The notes under the pieces were generated by a model. The model had not been told where the DNA came from. It saw nothing but the letters and a program-made list of their open reading frames with translations, and searched no databases. Of a stretch of DNA of 37,682 nucleotides, positions 9,025-17,772 are shown one piece after another; position 1 is the stretch's first letter, and every line of letters starts with the position of its first letter. Both the position numbers and the translations under genes were made by a program. Source of the DNA: Candidatus Thiovulum imperiosus. Its GTDB lineage: Bacteria > Campylobacterota > Campylobacteria > Campylobacterales > Thiovulaceae. The stretch covers positions 1 to 37,682 of the forward strand of contig JAMJTW010000001.1 of the NCBI GenBank assembly GCA_024281175.1, written 5' to 3'.

Positions 9025-11466
9025 TTACTCCACTATCTTTACTCTATTCACTTTTCCTCTATTTACAAATATAGAAAATAGTTGGTTGTTGGTTTCAATT
9101 AGATAGGTTTTATCATTCTCTTCATCTCTTGTAATAGTAGGGACACTCAAAGTATTTAAATCTTCAATTCCAAGTGATGTAATTTTAAAATTGTAGAGAC
9201 CACTTGTGACACTTTGAGCAGATTCTCCTCCACCAACTGGAAATGACACAACTGAGTTGTTGTAAGCAACAGAATTAGGGTTATAGAAAACAGAAGAGTA
9301 ATTATAGTAATCTCCTATATTTTTAGTTGCAATAAGTTCTGGTCGCTCAATATCTGATATGTCAAAATAGTTCATATCTACACCATAATCATTTCCAGTA
9401 TCAGTAACTCCTCTACCAAAAGTTATTAAGTTATTGTCTTCATGAGATATCAGAACATTTTCTACACTACCTTGAACTTCAAATGAACCACCTTTTCTCA
9501 AGTCATCTTTATCTTTCAAATTTAAAATATAAAAAGGTGCAGTTTCTCTATATACAGAGACGAGTGCTTTATCTTGAAAGAATTTTATACCATTGATTGT
9601 ATCAACTTCATTAACAAAATTGCTTATACTTCCAGCCCTTTTTAGCTCTCCACTCTGTTCTATAAAACTCTCTATTCTATTAGTATAGCTACTATCTTTC
9701 CAAGAGTATTTATCTCTAGTTCCAACTCGTAAAACTTTATCGTACTCATCTATTCCAAATCTATTTATAAGTTCACCATCTATTTCTCCAGAAGCTCTAT
9801 ATTCTAAAACAGGATAAAAGTTAAATTTAAATATTTTTTCTCTAGCTTTATACTCTTCAAAAGAGAGGTGATGAGGTTCTAAGCTATATGCAAGATATAG
9901 TGAATTTGGAGAAACATGCATATATCCAATTTCTCCAAATATAGATTTACTTCCAGATAGAGTTCCTGTTGCTGTATCAATATGTGAGATGGTTAAAAAT
10001 GAGTGGTCTTGATCTAGTTTTGGAAAAGAATAGAGTGTATCAGGTTCAATTAAATTATTCCAAGCCGTCCCTTCTAAATATTTAGGCATGTAGTATAAGT
10101 TTTTAACAGATGGGTTTTCATAATCATATCTAAAGAGTCCTGTATCATCATTTTCTACATCATAACACTCATTATAGTATTCAACTGTATCTTCAAAATA
10201 TCGGCATTTATCTAATATATCAAGATAAGTTTTAGGATATTCTAACTCTATACAAGGTTTAAAATTAGAAATTAGATATAAACTATTTCCTATCATTCTA
10301 CTATCTTTTAACTCTCCATCAAAGAATATATGTTTCTTAGAAACAGTTGAACTATAAGATATTTCTGATATATCATGAATTGAGATTGCTATCTTGTCTA
10401 CTCTACAATTTTCAGCAAATGTTGGACTCTGATTTTTATATAAAAGTTTTGATATTGTAACTAGTCTATCTCCATTGTCTGTTACATAAAAACTCTCAAT
10501 TGTGGAATTATAACTCTGGTTAGTTTCACTATTTTTAAAGTTTACAGGTATAGATTTTGGAACTGAACTGCTACTAAAAAGTACGGTTTCTAATAGCTGT
10601 ATTCTAACTTCATCTCTATCTTCATTTAAATAGTAGAGATAGTTTCCATCTTCTATTACCTTTTTAGGAATGTCAGCATTTATCTCTTCTTTTGGAGGTT
10701 CATTATCATTAGTAATTGCATTACTAATTTCTTCTGTCTCATCTTCTACCTCATCAACAACATATATCGCTTCTTGCTCTTCCCAACCCCAATATTTATC
10801 TTTTCTCTCTCCAACAATCAAACCTTGTGTAACTCTTGAAATTAACTCATCATTGGTTTTAACTGTATCTATTTCCGAAGATATTTCTGATAAATCAACT
10901 GTTTGTGTTATTCCAGAATATAGCCAAAAACCACCTTTTGTATTTAATTCATCTATTTCTGGAAAGTTGAATGGTTCTCTGTATCTTTGATTGGTTTGCC
11001 AACTCTCTGTTTCTGTATATTTCCAAATCTTATAATTGCTAAACAGCTCAGAAGAGAGAACAGTTTCATACGGTAATGAAACTAGGTTCCAGCCTTTATA
11101 AATCTTTAGAGAAGAAACATCGCGACTATCTTCATATAAATCTATATTTTCTTCGATGTTCAATTCCCAATCATTATAGCTGTAAACCCAAACTCCATGC
11201 CATCTTTCAATATTTGTTAGTATATTCACACTACTTGCATAAAGTTTATCAATTGTACTCTTCTCTGGTGAAAAACCTAACCAATCACCATATTTTGCAT
11301 CATACGACCAAACTAAATGTACATTGCTATTACTAAAAACTCTCATATTATCGATATCTGATGGAAGTCCGATAAGTTGCCAACCCTGTTTTACTTGAAT
11401 TGCATACTCTTTTCCATAAAGGGTAACAGATAAAATAAATAGAAGCTGAAAAGACCATCTTATCAT
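9025..11466 (-). CDS. Secreted beta-propeller protein with two N-terminal GW/GFW modules
   Basis: A signal peptide (about 1-20) precedes two copies of a roughly 75-residue module, starting GWQLIGLP (about 28) and GWNLVSLP (about 119) and ending GVWVYS and GGFWLYS. From about residue 270 the sequence fits the secreted C-terminal beta-propeller family (Pfam Beta_propel, distantly WD40-like), notably SDIERPELIATKNIGDYYNY and the following VFYNPNSVAYNNSVVSFPVGG. Propellers of this kind are thought to mediate protein or surface interactions; no enzyme is indicated. It lies 53 bases upstream of the AAA ATPase gene on the same strand, so one operon (9025, 7091, 6048, fliQ) is plausible. Cysteines occur in a cluster (about 425-450) and may form disulfides. 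Confidence 0.7.
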   Translation of the reverse strand: MIRWSFQLLFILSVTLYGKEYAIQVKQGWQLIGLPSDIDNMRVFSNSNVHLVWSYDAKYGDWLGFSPEKSTIDKLYASSVNILTNIERWHGVWVYSYNDWELNIEENIDLYEDSRDVSSLKIYKGWNLVSLPYETVLSSELFSNYKIWKYTETESWQTNQRYREPFNFPEIDELNTKGGFWLYSGITQTVDLSEISSEIDTVKTNDELISRVTQGLIVGERKDKYWGWEEQEAIYVVDEVEDETEEISNAITNDNEPPKEEINADIPKKVIEDGNYLYYLNEDRDEVRIQLLETVLFSSSSVPKSIPVNFKNSETNQSYNSTIESFYVTDNGDRLVTISKLLYKNQSPTFAENCRVDKIAISIHDISEISYSSTVSKKHIFFDGELKDSRMIGNSLYLISNFKPCIELEYPKTYLDILDKCRYFEDTVEYYNECYDVENDDTGLFRYDYENPSVKNLYYMPKYLEGTAWNNLIEPDTLYSFPKLDQDHSFLTISHIDTATGTLSGSKSIFGEIGYMHVSPNSLYLAYSLEPHHLSFEEYKAREKIFKFNFYPVLEYRASGEIDGELINRFGIDEYDKVLRVGTRDKYSWKDSSYTNRIESFIEQSGELKRAGSISNFVNEVDTINGIKFFQDKALVSVYRETAPFYILNLKDKDDLRKGGSFEVQGSVENVLISHEDNNLITFGRGVTDTGNDYGVDMNYFDISDIERPELIATKNIGDYYNYSSVFYNPNSVAYNNSVVSFPVGGGESAQSVTSGLYNFKITSLGIEDLNTLSVPTITRDEENDKTYLIETNNQLFSIFVNRGKVNRVKIVE

Positions 11467-11579
11467 TATAAAAACCTTAAATTCTTTTGCTATTTTTTAA
11501 AATCGCTCTAAATTGTATAATATTTAGAAAATCTCAATACATGGTAGAATTCTAACAAAAAAGTAGTGATAACAGTTTT
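11467..11579. promoter_or_regulatory. Divergent promoter region
   Basis: The 113 base gap separates the minus operon at 9025-11466 from the plus operon at 11580. On the plus strand TATAAT lies at 11516-11521, giving a leader of about 50 bases. A second -10-like TAGAAT (11545-11550) is part of the perfect 10 bp palindrome TAGAATTCTA (11545-11554), a possible operator. For the minus gene an AAGG sits about 9 bases before its ATG, but I see no strong -10. Confidence 0.45.
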
Positions 11580-12074
11580 ATGTATAGAACCTCCTACACA
11601 ATTTTAATAATGTTGATTATAAAGATAGAGTTATTTGGTGACTATTGGATAGACAGAAATACCTACCTTATGTGGGAGTTAAAAAATAGTTACAATGTTA
11701 TGCACGAATATGATTGGAGAGAAGCAAATGAGTACTGCAATTCTCTCTATCTTAATGGATACAATGATTGGTGGCTTCCAAGTACATCTCAACTGAGAAC
11801 AATTTCAAATATACCATTATATGGTGAATTTAATTATAATTGGGATGTTTGGTTTTTAAAAAATGACAAATATAAGAATAATGGATATTTTGTCAAAGAG
11901 AGATTTCAATATAACATGGGTTCAGAAGGAGATTATTGGTCCCTTTCTGATTATGCAAGTAGTGCAAGAAGCGAAGAGGAAGAAGCGTGGTTTGTAGATT
12001 TTGAAGCTGGTTATGATGACTGGACATATACATCGAGTCAGCACTATGTTAGATGTGTTCGTAGTATTTATTAA
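11580..12074 (+). CDS. Exported Lcl_C/DUF1566-domain protein
   Basis: A short hydrophobic leader (about 1-19) is followed by a complete DUF1566 (Lcl C-terminal) domain: WREANEYCNSLYLNGYNDWWLPS, then GDYWSLSDY, AWFVDFEAGYDD and the closing YVRCVRSIY. The two Cys in EYC and VRCVR are the usual conserved pair. The family occurs on bacterial surface and secreted proteins, often with adhesive roles, and has no known enzymatic activity. At 164 residues it is essentially just this domain. No strong ribosome binding site precedes the ATG at 11580. It opens a plus-strand run with 12087 and 12445. (Motif stretches quoted are parts of one contiguous domain.). Confidence 0.75.
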   Translation: MYRTSYTILIMLIIKIELFGDYWIDRNTYLMWELKNSYNVMHEYDWREANEYCNSLYLNGYNDWWLPSTSQLRTISNIPLYGEFNYNWDVWFLKNDKYKNNGYFVKERFQYNMGSEGDYWSLSDYASSARSEEEEAWFVDFEAGYDDWTYTSSQHYVRCVRSIY

Positions 12075-12086
12075 AAGGATTGAGTA

Positions 12087-12419
12087 TTGAAAATAAAAGT
12101 AGATTGCCAATCTCCTATTCTGCAAATAATATTAGAGAAGAAATTCAGTAAAAATCTATCAGTTTCAGAAGAAGCAGTTCTTTTAACAGATATAGAAGGA
12201 ATAGATAACAGTGTTTATATACAGCCTAATTTTCCTTTAAATTTTTCTCTTTTAGAAGATGAGGTTCAGAAAACATCAAAAGAAGATATTCCAAAAAGTG
12301 ATATTGAAATTGATACAATTAGAGATAAAATAGTAGAGATTGGATATAAACACTATTTAGAATTTAAAGAATCTCTGAGCAAAGAGCTAGAAATAATTAT
12401 TAAAACAACCGATAAGTAG
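12087..12419 (+). CDS. Hypothetical protein, 110 aa
   Basis: I do not recognise this protein. It is acidic, has no signal peptide or membrane segment, and ends in a Lys/Glu-rich helix. The start is TTG at 12087 with AAAAGGA upstream at good spacing. It lies 12 bases after the DUF1566 gene and 25 bases before the large lipoprotein gene, so all three are probably cotranscribed. The lack of an export signal suggests a cytoplasmic helper or regulator for its exported neighbours, but nothing in the sequence proves that. Confidence 0.6.
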   Translation: MKIKVDCQSPILQIILEKKFSKNLSVSEEAVLLTDIEGIDNSVYIQPNFPLNFSLLEDEVQKTSKEDIPKSDIEIDTIRDKIVEIGYKHYLEFKESLSKELEIIIKTTDK

Positions 12420-12444
12420 ATAAATCATAATTTAAGGAGTGAGA

Positions 12445-15400
12445 ATGAAAAATAGTAGTTTGTTGGTTTTGATATTTCTATTATTAATGGGTTGTGAAAG
12501 TGATAGTGGTTTTGGTAGCGATGAAACATTTGAAAGAGTAAACCTTGTTGCTAAAATAGACTTTCCTGTTTTACAAGATGATAGTAAAGAGTTAAAAAGA
12601 GTTACATCTGATGATGTTGATGGTATTTATTTAACTGTTTTTGATAGTCAATCTATATATTATAATGACATGGAGTTTAAAAGAGTTGATGAAGGCTGGG
12701 AGATAAATCTCTATAACTTACCAATTGGTAGGGATATAACATTTATAGCAGAGGCATTGAATGAAAACAAACAAGTTATTCTTCAAGGAAAATCAACAAC
12801 TATTTTAGAGACAGATACATCATCAGTAATAATACCAATAAGTTTATCTTTTGAAGAGCCAACAATATCCATGCCAACAATTGAAAATAATAGTGTAAAT
12901 GCAAATGGAGATGGAACAACAAACATTACATTTACTGTAATAAATCCAAACTCAGATAAAGTAACTTGGAGAATTTATAGTGACCCTGTTCTGCCTGAAA
13001 GTATCTCTTTTCAGCCTATTGATGGAAAAATAGTCTCTGACAATGATACTCAATATATAGAAGGAGAGATAGATTTTAGTGCTGCAAATGGAGATAGTGA
13101 AAAAGTTCGTATAACTTTAATTGGAGAAACAAATAATCTAATTTACAGTAATAACAAATTTGAGATAACAAACTCATTGGGTGATGTTACAAGCTCTATA
13201 TTCTCAATATACTCTCCAAGAGATGAGATAGGTATCTCAATTGCTCCTATTGTAGATAATATATATTTAACTTTTTATCAAGATAAAATATTAGCTCAAG
13301 CTCTTATATTTGCTGATTTTCCAAGATTTGACGAAAGCAGTGCATACTGTACTAATGACTATACTGAATTAAGAAGTATCTCTTTTGCTGATCAAACTTT
13401 TGAAGAGCTTATGAGACACTATTATGTTTCGGTTCATGATGGCACTTATGAAGGAATAGATGTAAACTACACTATTTCAATATTGAATACTGTTGAGATA
13501 TTAGATGAAGATGGTTATTTTAGAGAGTCAAATTTTACAAAACTTATGAAAGTTGATATAAATGATAGTTGGGAAAGTCTATTTGGAGAGTTACAAGATA
13601 TCTACTATGCGGACACAAGAATTGACCCAGATGATGGCCATCTCAGTTTTGATGAGTTGAAAATATTTCTTTATGATGATGGTTTTCAAGAGATGTTGAG
13701 TTACTATACTGGAGAGAAAAAACTTATTACAGCCATGAAAAACTTCTATCGTCAAGATTTAGAAATTATTACCATAATAAATTCTTACCAAAGAGATATT
13801 TCCGATTTCAACACATTCTTAGAATTTATTGTAAATCCACCATCAACAATGATGGAAGATTATCAAAATGGTCGTTTTGTAGAAAATGGTGAATATTACT
13901 ATTCAAAATTTAAAGCAACAACAGATGAAGAGAAAGAGAGTTTGCATCTATTTATTGAAAAGATAGAAGATGCTTCATTCCAATACTTTTTGGATGCTTT
14001 CAATAGTAGTGGATACAGGCTCTATCATCTAATGTATGAGTATTATAAAGAGGATGTTTATGACTCTCGTTTTGCAAAACTTTTGGACTTCAGAATAGAT
14101 GAGACAAAAGAGGCTCTCCTAATTAGTCTTGATCCTCTTTTTGCAACAAAGTCAGTAATTTATCAAGAAGCGTATCAAAATTTCCAAATCTTAGAAGAAA
14201 ATCGTGATTTTAAAGAGTATTTAGAATACTACACAACACAAGAGAGCCTGGACCCACAACTAGAAAACTCTATACAGTCTAAATATGATGACACTGTTTG
14301 TAATAATAGAGTTATTGAAGAAAATGTAGACTATTTTTGGAAGTTTGCAAGTGATCCAGAAAATTTATTAGGTTCTGAAAATCCTTTAGTAATAGAAGAT
14401 TTCTATGGAACAATAGATGATACATTGCTTTTGGAAGTTAAAAATATAGAGGGAATTTCTGCAACATATAGTGTTGATTTAAATATCAAACATTATCACG
14501 ATAGCGATGGTAATCCACTTATTATAGAAGTTGAAGATATAGATGAAAATGTAACTTATACGGATACTACTGATGAGACTAACTCCTCTCTATCTATTGG
14601 AGACCCTGAGTATCGTTTTGAACTCTATTCAAATATTAGTTCATTAGAACTTATATATGGAGAGACAAAAACAGTTCGATTTGTGACAAATGTAGGTTTT
14701 GAAGATTTTAGAGCTGACATAATTGGTAGTATGAGTTTTATAGATTATGAAATTTTTCAAAGAGATTCAACTATATTTGATGTTGAGTTTACGGCAAAGA
14801 GTGTTGAAGGAACAGAGAGTTTTGATTTTATAGTTCAGAATGATGGTCATACAGAAGTGGAACAGATACAGATAGATGTAATACCTCCTGTTATAAATGT
14901 AAAAGTAGATGGAAAAGAGGTTGAAGATGATGTAGCGTCTGTTGTTTCAGTTTATGAGAGTAAATTAAGAACAGTACCAATAGAAGCTACTAGTCCAAGA
15001 GGTCATAAACTAAAATTCTCATTTACAGGTGTTGATATATCAAACTTTGGTGTTGAAGATAATGGTTCAAATACATTCTCCTCTGGCACTTCAGCTGGTA
15101 TTACATATGGTCTTTTGGTAAAAGCTCTTTTAGGTTCAGTAGGAGAGGCAAATACAGTTACACTAATTATTACTGATGAAGAGGTTGGAAAAAGTGAAAT
15201 GTTTAAAATTACACTTGTTTCAACTGAATATATAGATTTGAGTGTTGGATTAAAAGAGTGCAAGTATAGAGGTGCTACTCTTCAACTTGATGATTATGAA
15301 TACACAGCGGCAACAATTGACGATGGTAGAGTTGTAAGTGAAGATAATATGTTCCAGTTACAATCTTTTAATGTTATCAATTACAGCGAAAATATGGCAT

Positions 15401-15633
15401 TTAACGACTATTTATCAAAAATGGTAGTTCTTCATGACCCTTTGGAAACAGAAACAACAAAAACACCTACTTATAAAATGGATATTTACAACTATTATAA
15501 CCATGAACTGATAGGAGAAATTAGGTATACTGAAGATGCGAAAGGTGATGAGTTTTATATTAAATATGTAGATAATAGTGGTTCAACAAATCAATTAATT
15601 TGTGAGAAACACTCCTTTCCAAGTGATTTATAA
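12445..15633 (+). CDS. Large lipoprotein with Ig-like C-terminal region (1062 aa)
   Basis: The start is placed at ATG 12445 because AAGGAG sits five bases before it; an in-frame GTG at 12439 overlaps that ribosome binding site. The N-terminus is a classic lipoprotein signal (SLLVLIFLLLMGC), so Cys would be lipidated and the protein attached to the inner or outer membrane facing outward. The N-terminal 230 residues are beta-rich (Ig-like). A helical, Tyr/Asp/Glu-rich middle (about 280-640) follows, with an acidic DPDDGHLSFDEL loop that resembles but does not match an EF-hand. The C-terminal 400 residues return to Ig/cadherin-like strands. Only a few Cys are present. I know no family for the whole protein; surface structure or adhesion is an inference from export and composition. 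Confidence 0.65.
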   Translation: MKNSSLLVLIFLLLMGCESDSGFGSDETFERVNLVAKIDFPVLQDDSKELKRVTSDDVDGIYLTVFDSQSIYYNDMEFKRVDEGWEINLYNLPIGRDITFIAEALNENKQVILQGKSTTILETDTSSVIIPISLSFEEPTISMPTIENNSVNANGDGTTNITFTVINPNSDKVTWRIYSDPVLPESISFQPIDGKIVSDNDTQYIEGEIDFSAANGDSEKVRITLIGETNNLIYSNNKFEITNSLGDVTSSIFSIYSPRDEIGISIAPIVDNIYLTFYQDKILAQALIFADFPRFDESSAYCTNDYTELRSISFADQTFEELMRHYYVSVHDGTYEGIDVNYTISILNTVEILDEDGYFRESNFTKLMKVDINDSWESLFGELQDIYYADTRIDPDDGHLSFDELKIFLYDDGFQEMLSYYTGEKKLITAMKNFYRQDLEIITIINSYQRDISDFNTFLEFIVNPPSTMMEDYQNGRFVENGEYYYSKFKATTDEEKESLHLFIEKIEDASFQYFLDAFNSSGYRLYHLMYEYYKEDVYDSRFAKLLDFRIDETKEALLISLDPLFATKSVIYQEAYQNFQILEENRDFKEYLEYYTTQESLDPQLENSIQSKYDDTVCNNRVIEENVDYFWKFASDPENLLGSENPLVIEDFYGTIDDTLLLEVKNIEGISATYSVDLNIKHYHDSDGNPLIIEVEDIDENVTYTDTTDETNSSLSIGDPEYRFELYSNISSLELIYGETKTVRFVTNVGFEDFRADIIGSMSFIDYEIFQRDSTIFDVEFTAKSVEGTESFDFIVQNDGHTEVEQIQIDVIPPVINVKVDGKEVEDDVASVVSVYESKLRTVPIEATSPRGHKLKFSFTGVDISNFGVEDNGSNTFSSGTSAGITYGLLVKALLGSVGEANTVTLIITDEEVGKSEMFKITLVSTEYIDLSVGLKECKYRGATLQLDDYEYTAATIDDGRVVSEDNMFQLQSFNVINYSENMAFNDYLSKMVVLHDPLETETTKTPTYKMDIYNYYNHELIGEIRYTEDAKGDEFYIKYVDNSGSTNQLICEKHSFPSDL

Positions 15634-15645
15634 AAGGAGAATTTT

Positions 15646-15870
15646 ATGCTAACAGCAATTGCGGTTCTATTAGTTAGTGCAATCGGAGGTGGAGTAGTAG
15701 GAGCATATCTTACTACAACATATCCATCAGAAAATATATGTAATAGCTGTGAAGAGAAGGCTCTATATCAACAAGATTTGGTGTATGAGTCTCTTCAAAG
15801 AGAAGAAAAGCAGAGTAGAGAAGAAGAGTATATGTATCAGGAAGAAGAAGATAGAGACGAAGCATACTAG
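15646..15870 (+). CDS. Small membrane protein with CxxC and charged tail
   Basis: This 74-residue protein has an AAAAGGAGA ribosome binding site and starts 12 bases after the lipoprotein gene. Residues 3-24 form one hydrophobic helix (AIAVLLVSAIGGGVVGAYL), followed by the motif CNSCEEK and a very acidic Glu/Gln/Arg/Tyr tail (about 40-74). The helix plus CxxC suggests a membrane-tethered redox or metal site, but I recognise no family. Its 3' part overlaps the 5' end of the tcdA reading frame in another frame. Confidence 0.6.
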   Translation: MLTAIAVLLVSAIGGGVVGAYLTTTYPSENICNSCEEKALYQQDLVYESLQREEKQSREEEYMYQEEEDRDEAY

Positions 15871-16498
15871 AACCTCTCTTCTTTTTGGAGAAGAGAACTT
15901 CTCAAAACTTGCAAAAAGTAGAGTTCTTCTATTTGGAGTAGGAGGAGTTGGAAGTTTCACTTTAGATTGTCTATATAGAAGTGGAGTTGAAAACATTACA
16001 GTTGTTGATTTTGATATTTATGATATTACAAATCTAAATAGGCAACTCGGAAGTGATGGGAATATCGGAAAGTATAAAGTAGAGGCTTTAAAAAAGATAT
16101 ATCCTAAAATAGAAATTCAAAACAGAAAAGCTACCATAGAATTTATTGAAAATTTTGATTTCTCAAATTTTGATTTAGTCTTAGATGCTATTGATGATAT
16201 TCCTGTGAAAGTTGCAATTGCACAAAGAGTCTCTTTTAAACTCATTAGTTCTATGGGTTCTGCAAAACAGATAGACCCAACAAAGATAGAAATAACTTCT
16301 ATCTGGAAAACAGAGTATGACCCATTTGCAAAAAGAGTTAGAGCAGAACTTCGAAAGAGCAAATTTCAAGGAGATTTTCAAGTTGTGTTTAGCAAAGCAG
16401 AAAGAGAAGGTAGTGAAAAAGGTAGTTTTGTTGGAGTTACAGGCTCTTTTGGACTTGCTCTCTGCTCAGAAGCCATTCAGACAATCGGAACCAAATAG
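15785..16498 (+). CDS. tcdA: tRNA threonylcarbamoyladenosine dehydratase TcdA (ThiF/E1-like)
   Basis: The protein has the E1-like ATP-binding fold: RVLLFGVGGVGSF (glycine-rich nucleotide loop), VVDFDIYDITNLNRQL (Asp and the Asn-Arg-Gln motif), VLDAIDD, and a SSMGSAKQIDPTKIEI stretch typical of TcdA/CsdL rather than of MoeB or ThiF, with no CxxC zinc sites. TcdA cyclises t6A at position 37 of tRNAs in an ATP-dependent reaction. Family members usually begin just before the RTSLLFGEENF segment, yet no ATG, GTG or TTG lies near it. The closest is ATG 15785 (238 aa, basic extra N-terminus), with GTG 15749 an alternative. Neither has a ribosome binding site, and both overlap the preceding gene. Confidence 0.85.
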   Translation: MSLFKEKKSRVEKKSICIRKKKIETKHTRTSLLFGEENFSKLAKSRVLLFGVGGVGSFTLDCLYRSGVENITVVDFDIYDITNLNRQLGSDGNIGKYKVEALKKIYPKIEIQNRKATIEFIENFDFSNFDLVLDAIDDIPVKVAIAQRVSFKLISSMGSAKQIDPTKIEITSIWKTEYDPFAKRVRAELRKSKFQGDFQVVFSKAEREGSEKGSFVGVTGSFGLALCSEAIQTIGTK

Positions 16499-16515
16499 AG
16501 TACTCTAAATGTGTG

Positions 16516-16541
16516 CGAAGAGTCAAGTTATAGACTCTTCG
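16516..16541 (+). terminator. Terminator hairpin after tcdA
   Basis: CGAAGAGTC (16516-16524) pairs perfectly with GACTCTTCG (16533-16541) around an 8 base loop, 17 bases after the tcdA stop. The following GTTGCTTTGCTC is only moderately T-rich. It probably ends the plus-strand operon begun at 11580. Confidence 0.65.
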
Positions 16542-16650
16542 GTTGCTTTGCTCTAAAAAAGCTATTTAATCACACTCAAACAATCTTATAAGAAAAAATA
16601 ATTTTTTATGTTAAAATCTTTTTGTCATTTTGATAAAAGGAAGTTATATT

Positions 16651-17319
16651 ATGGAGTCAAATGAAGTCGCAATCTCTTTAAAAAAAGTCTCATTACTAGC
16701 AGAAATATATGTTATAGTTAAAACATATATAAAGCAAGAAAATGTAGAATTAGCAACTCTACAAGAGAAGATATTCAATAAAGATAAAGATATCTTTGTT
16801 TTTAACTTTCTTGAAGATTTAAAAGTTTCTAATAAAAATTTCTATCACAATCTTTACAGTATATTTAAAAAGTCTATTGTAAGTTTTGCTAAAGAAGATA
16901 GTTTCAAAACAGAAGCTGTTTTAACTTTAATTATTGAACATTTTGACAGTAATTTGATTACCTATAAGAACTTAGAAAATGTTGCTAAGAAACATAATTT
17001 TTCAAGTAGAGTTCTCAAAAATATAAATTTTTTTATAAATTTCTTAATTGATGCAAAAAATGGATTGGTCTCTTTTCGCTCTTCAATATCTATTGAGGCT
17101 GAAGCAAAATCAATATTTGATAATCTAATAAATAGACATGGTGAATACAGCTTTACAGATTATTGGCACTCTACAAACTATGATAGCAATCTAACTCTTT
17201 TTGTCTCAATTTCAAATAAAAATAGTCGAGTTTGTGATATAGAACATAAGCTCACTAAATCTTTAGAGTATATGAATAGGAGACAAGAAACTAACTTTCA
17301 GAAAATAAGTGTAGTTTAA
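16651..17319 (+). CDS. Hypothetical protein, 222 aa
   Basis: I do not recognise this protein. ATG 16651 is preferred over the in-frame TTG at 16630 because AAAAGGAAG lies in between at proper spacing. It is helical, rich in Lys, Asn, Phe and Ile, with no signal peptide or strong membrane segment, so probably cytoplasmic. An ILIDAKNG-like core and a HGEYSFTDYW segment near 165 are visible but match nothing I know. It lies between the tcdA terminator and gspG, 33 bases upstream of gspG, and may be cotranscribed with it. Confidence 0.6.
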   Translation: MESNEVAISLKKVSLLAEIYVIVKTYIKQENVELATLQEKIFNKDKDIFVFNFLEDLKVSNKNFYHNLYSIFKKSIVSFAKEDSFKTEAVLTLIIEHFDSNLITYKNLENVAKKHNFSSRVLKNINFFINFLIDAKNGLVSFRSSISIEAEAKSIFDNLINRHGEYSFTDYWHSTNYDSNLTLFVSISNKNSRVCDIEHKLTKSLEYMNRRQETNFQKISVV

Positions 17320-17352
17320 AAAATTTGATAAAATACAGAGAAAAGGACTTTT

Positions 17353-17772
17353 TTGAGAAAAGGTTTCTCTCTAATTGAGATAATGATTGTAATCATTATT
17401 CTTGGACTCTTGGCAACTCTTGTTATGCCAAACCTCATCGGACAAGGTGATGAAGCTAAAAGGAAACTTGTTTGTATTCAGATGAAAAGTGTGGCTGACT
17501 CTTTAAAAACTTTCAAAGTTTATAATGGTGTTTATCCTTCAACAGATGAGGGGTTAGAAGCTCTACAAAAAAATCCAGACCCAGAAAAATATATAAATTA
17601 TCCTGCAAGTGGTTTTTTAGATGATGGACGACTTCCAAAAGACCCGTGGGGGGGAAGCTATATCTATACAAATGATAGTGGTAGTTTCAACATATTTTCA
17701 CTTGGAGCAGATGGTAAAGAGGGTGGAGATGCCGAAGGCAAAGATATAACTTATGAGTCTTGTCAAAAATAG
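17353..17772 (+). CDS. gspG: Type II secretion major pseudopilin GspG
   Basis: The N-terminus is a class III prepilin signal: RKG then FSLIEIMIVIIILGLLATL, cleaved after Gly by prepilin peptidase, with Glu at mature position 5 and a long hydrophobic helix. The C-terminal half has the GspG signature: YPSTDEGLEAL, LPKDPWGGSYIY, and the calcium-site loop FSLGADGKEGGD. GspG forms the periplasmic pseudopilus of type II secretion and related systems. Its 139 residues match the family. The start is TTG at 17353, with AAAAGGA upstream; it leaves a leader of only three residues before the cleavage site, which is normal. The 3' end overlaps the next prepilin gene by 20 bases. Confidence 0.92.
   Translation: MRKGFSLIEIMIVIIILGLLATLVMPNLIGQGDEAKRKLVCIQMKSVADSLKTFKVYNGVYPSTDEGLEALQKNPDPEKYINYPASGFLDDGRLPKDPWGGSYIYTNDSGSFNIFSLGADGKEGGDAEGKDITYESCQK

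Noticed and set aside
13615-13660. Possible EF-hand or dockerin calcium loop (DPDDGHLSFDEL) in the large lipoprotein
   Set aside because: The Gly and Glu fit, but position 1 of the loop is Ile and position 3 Pro, so the ligand pattern fails.
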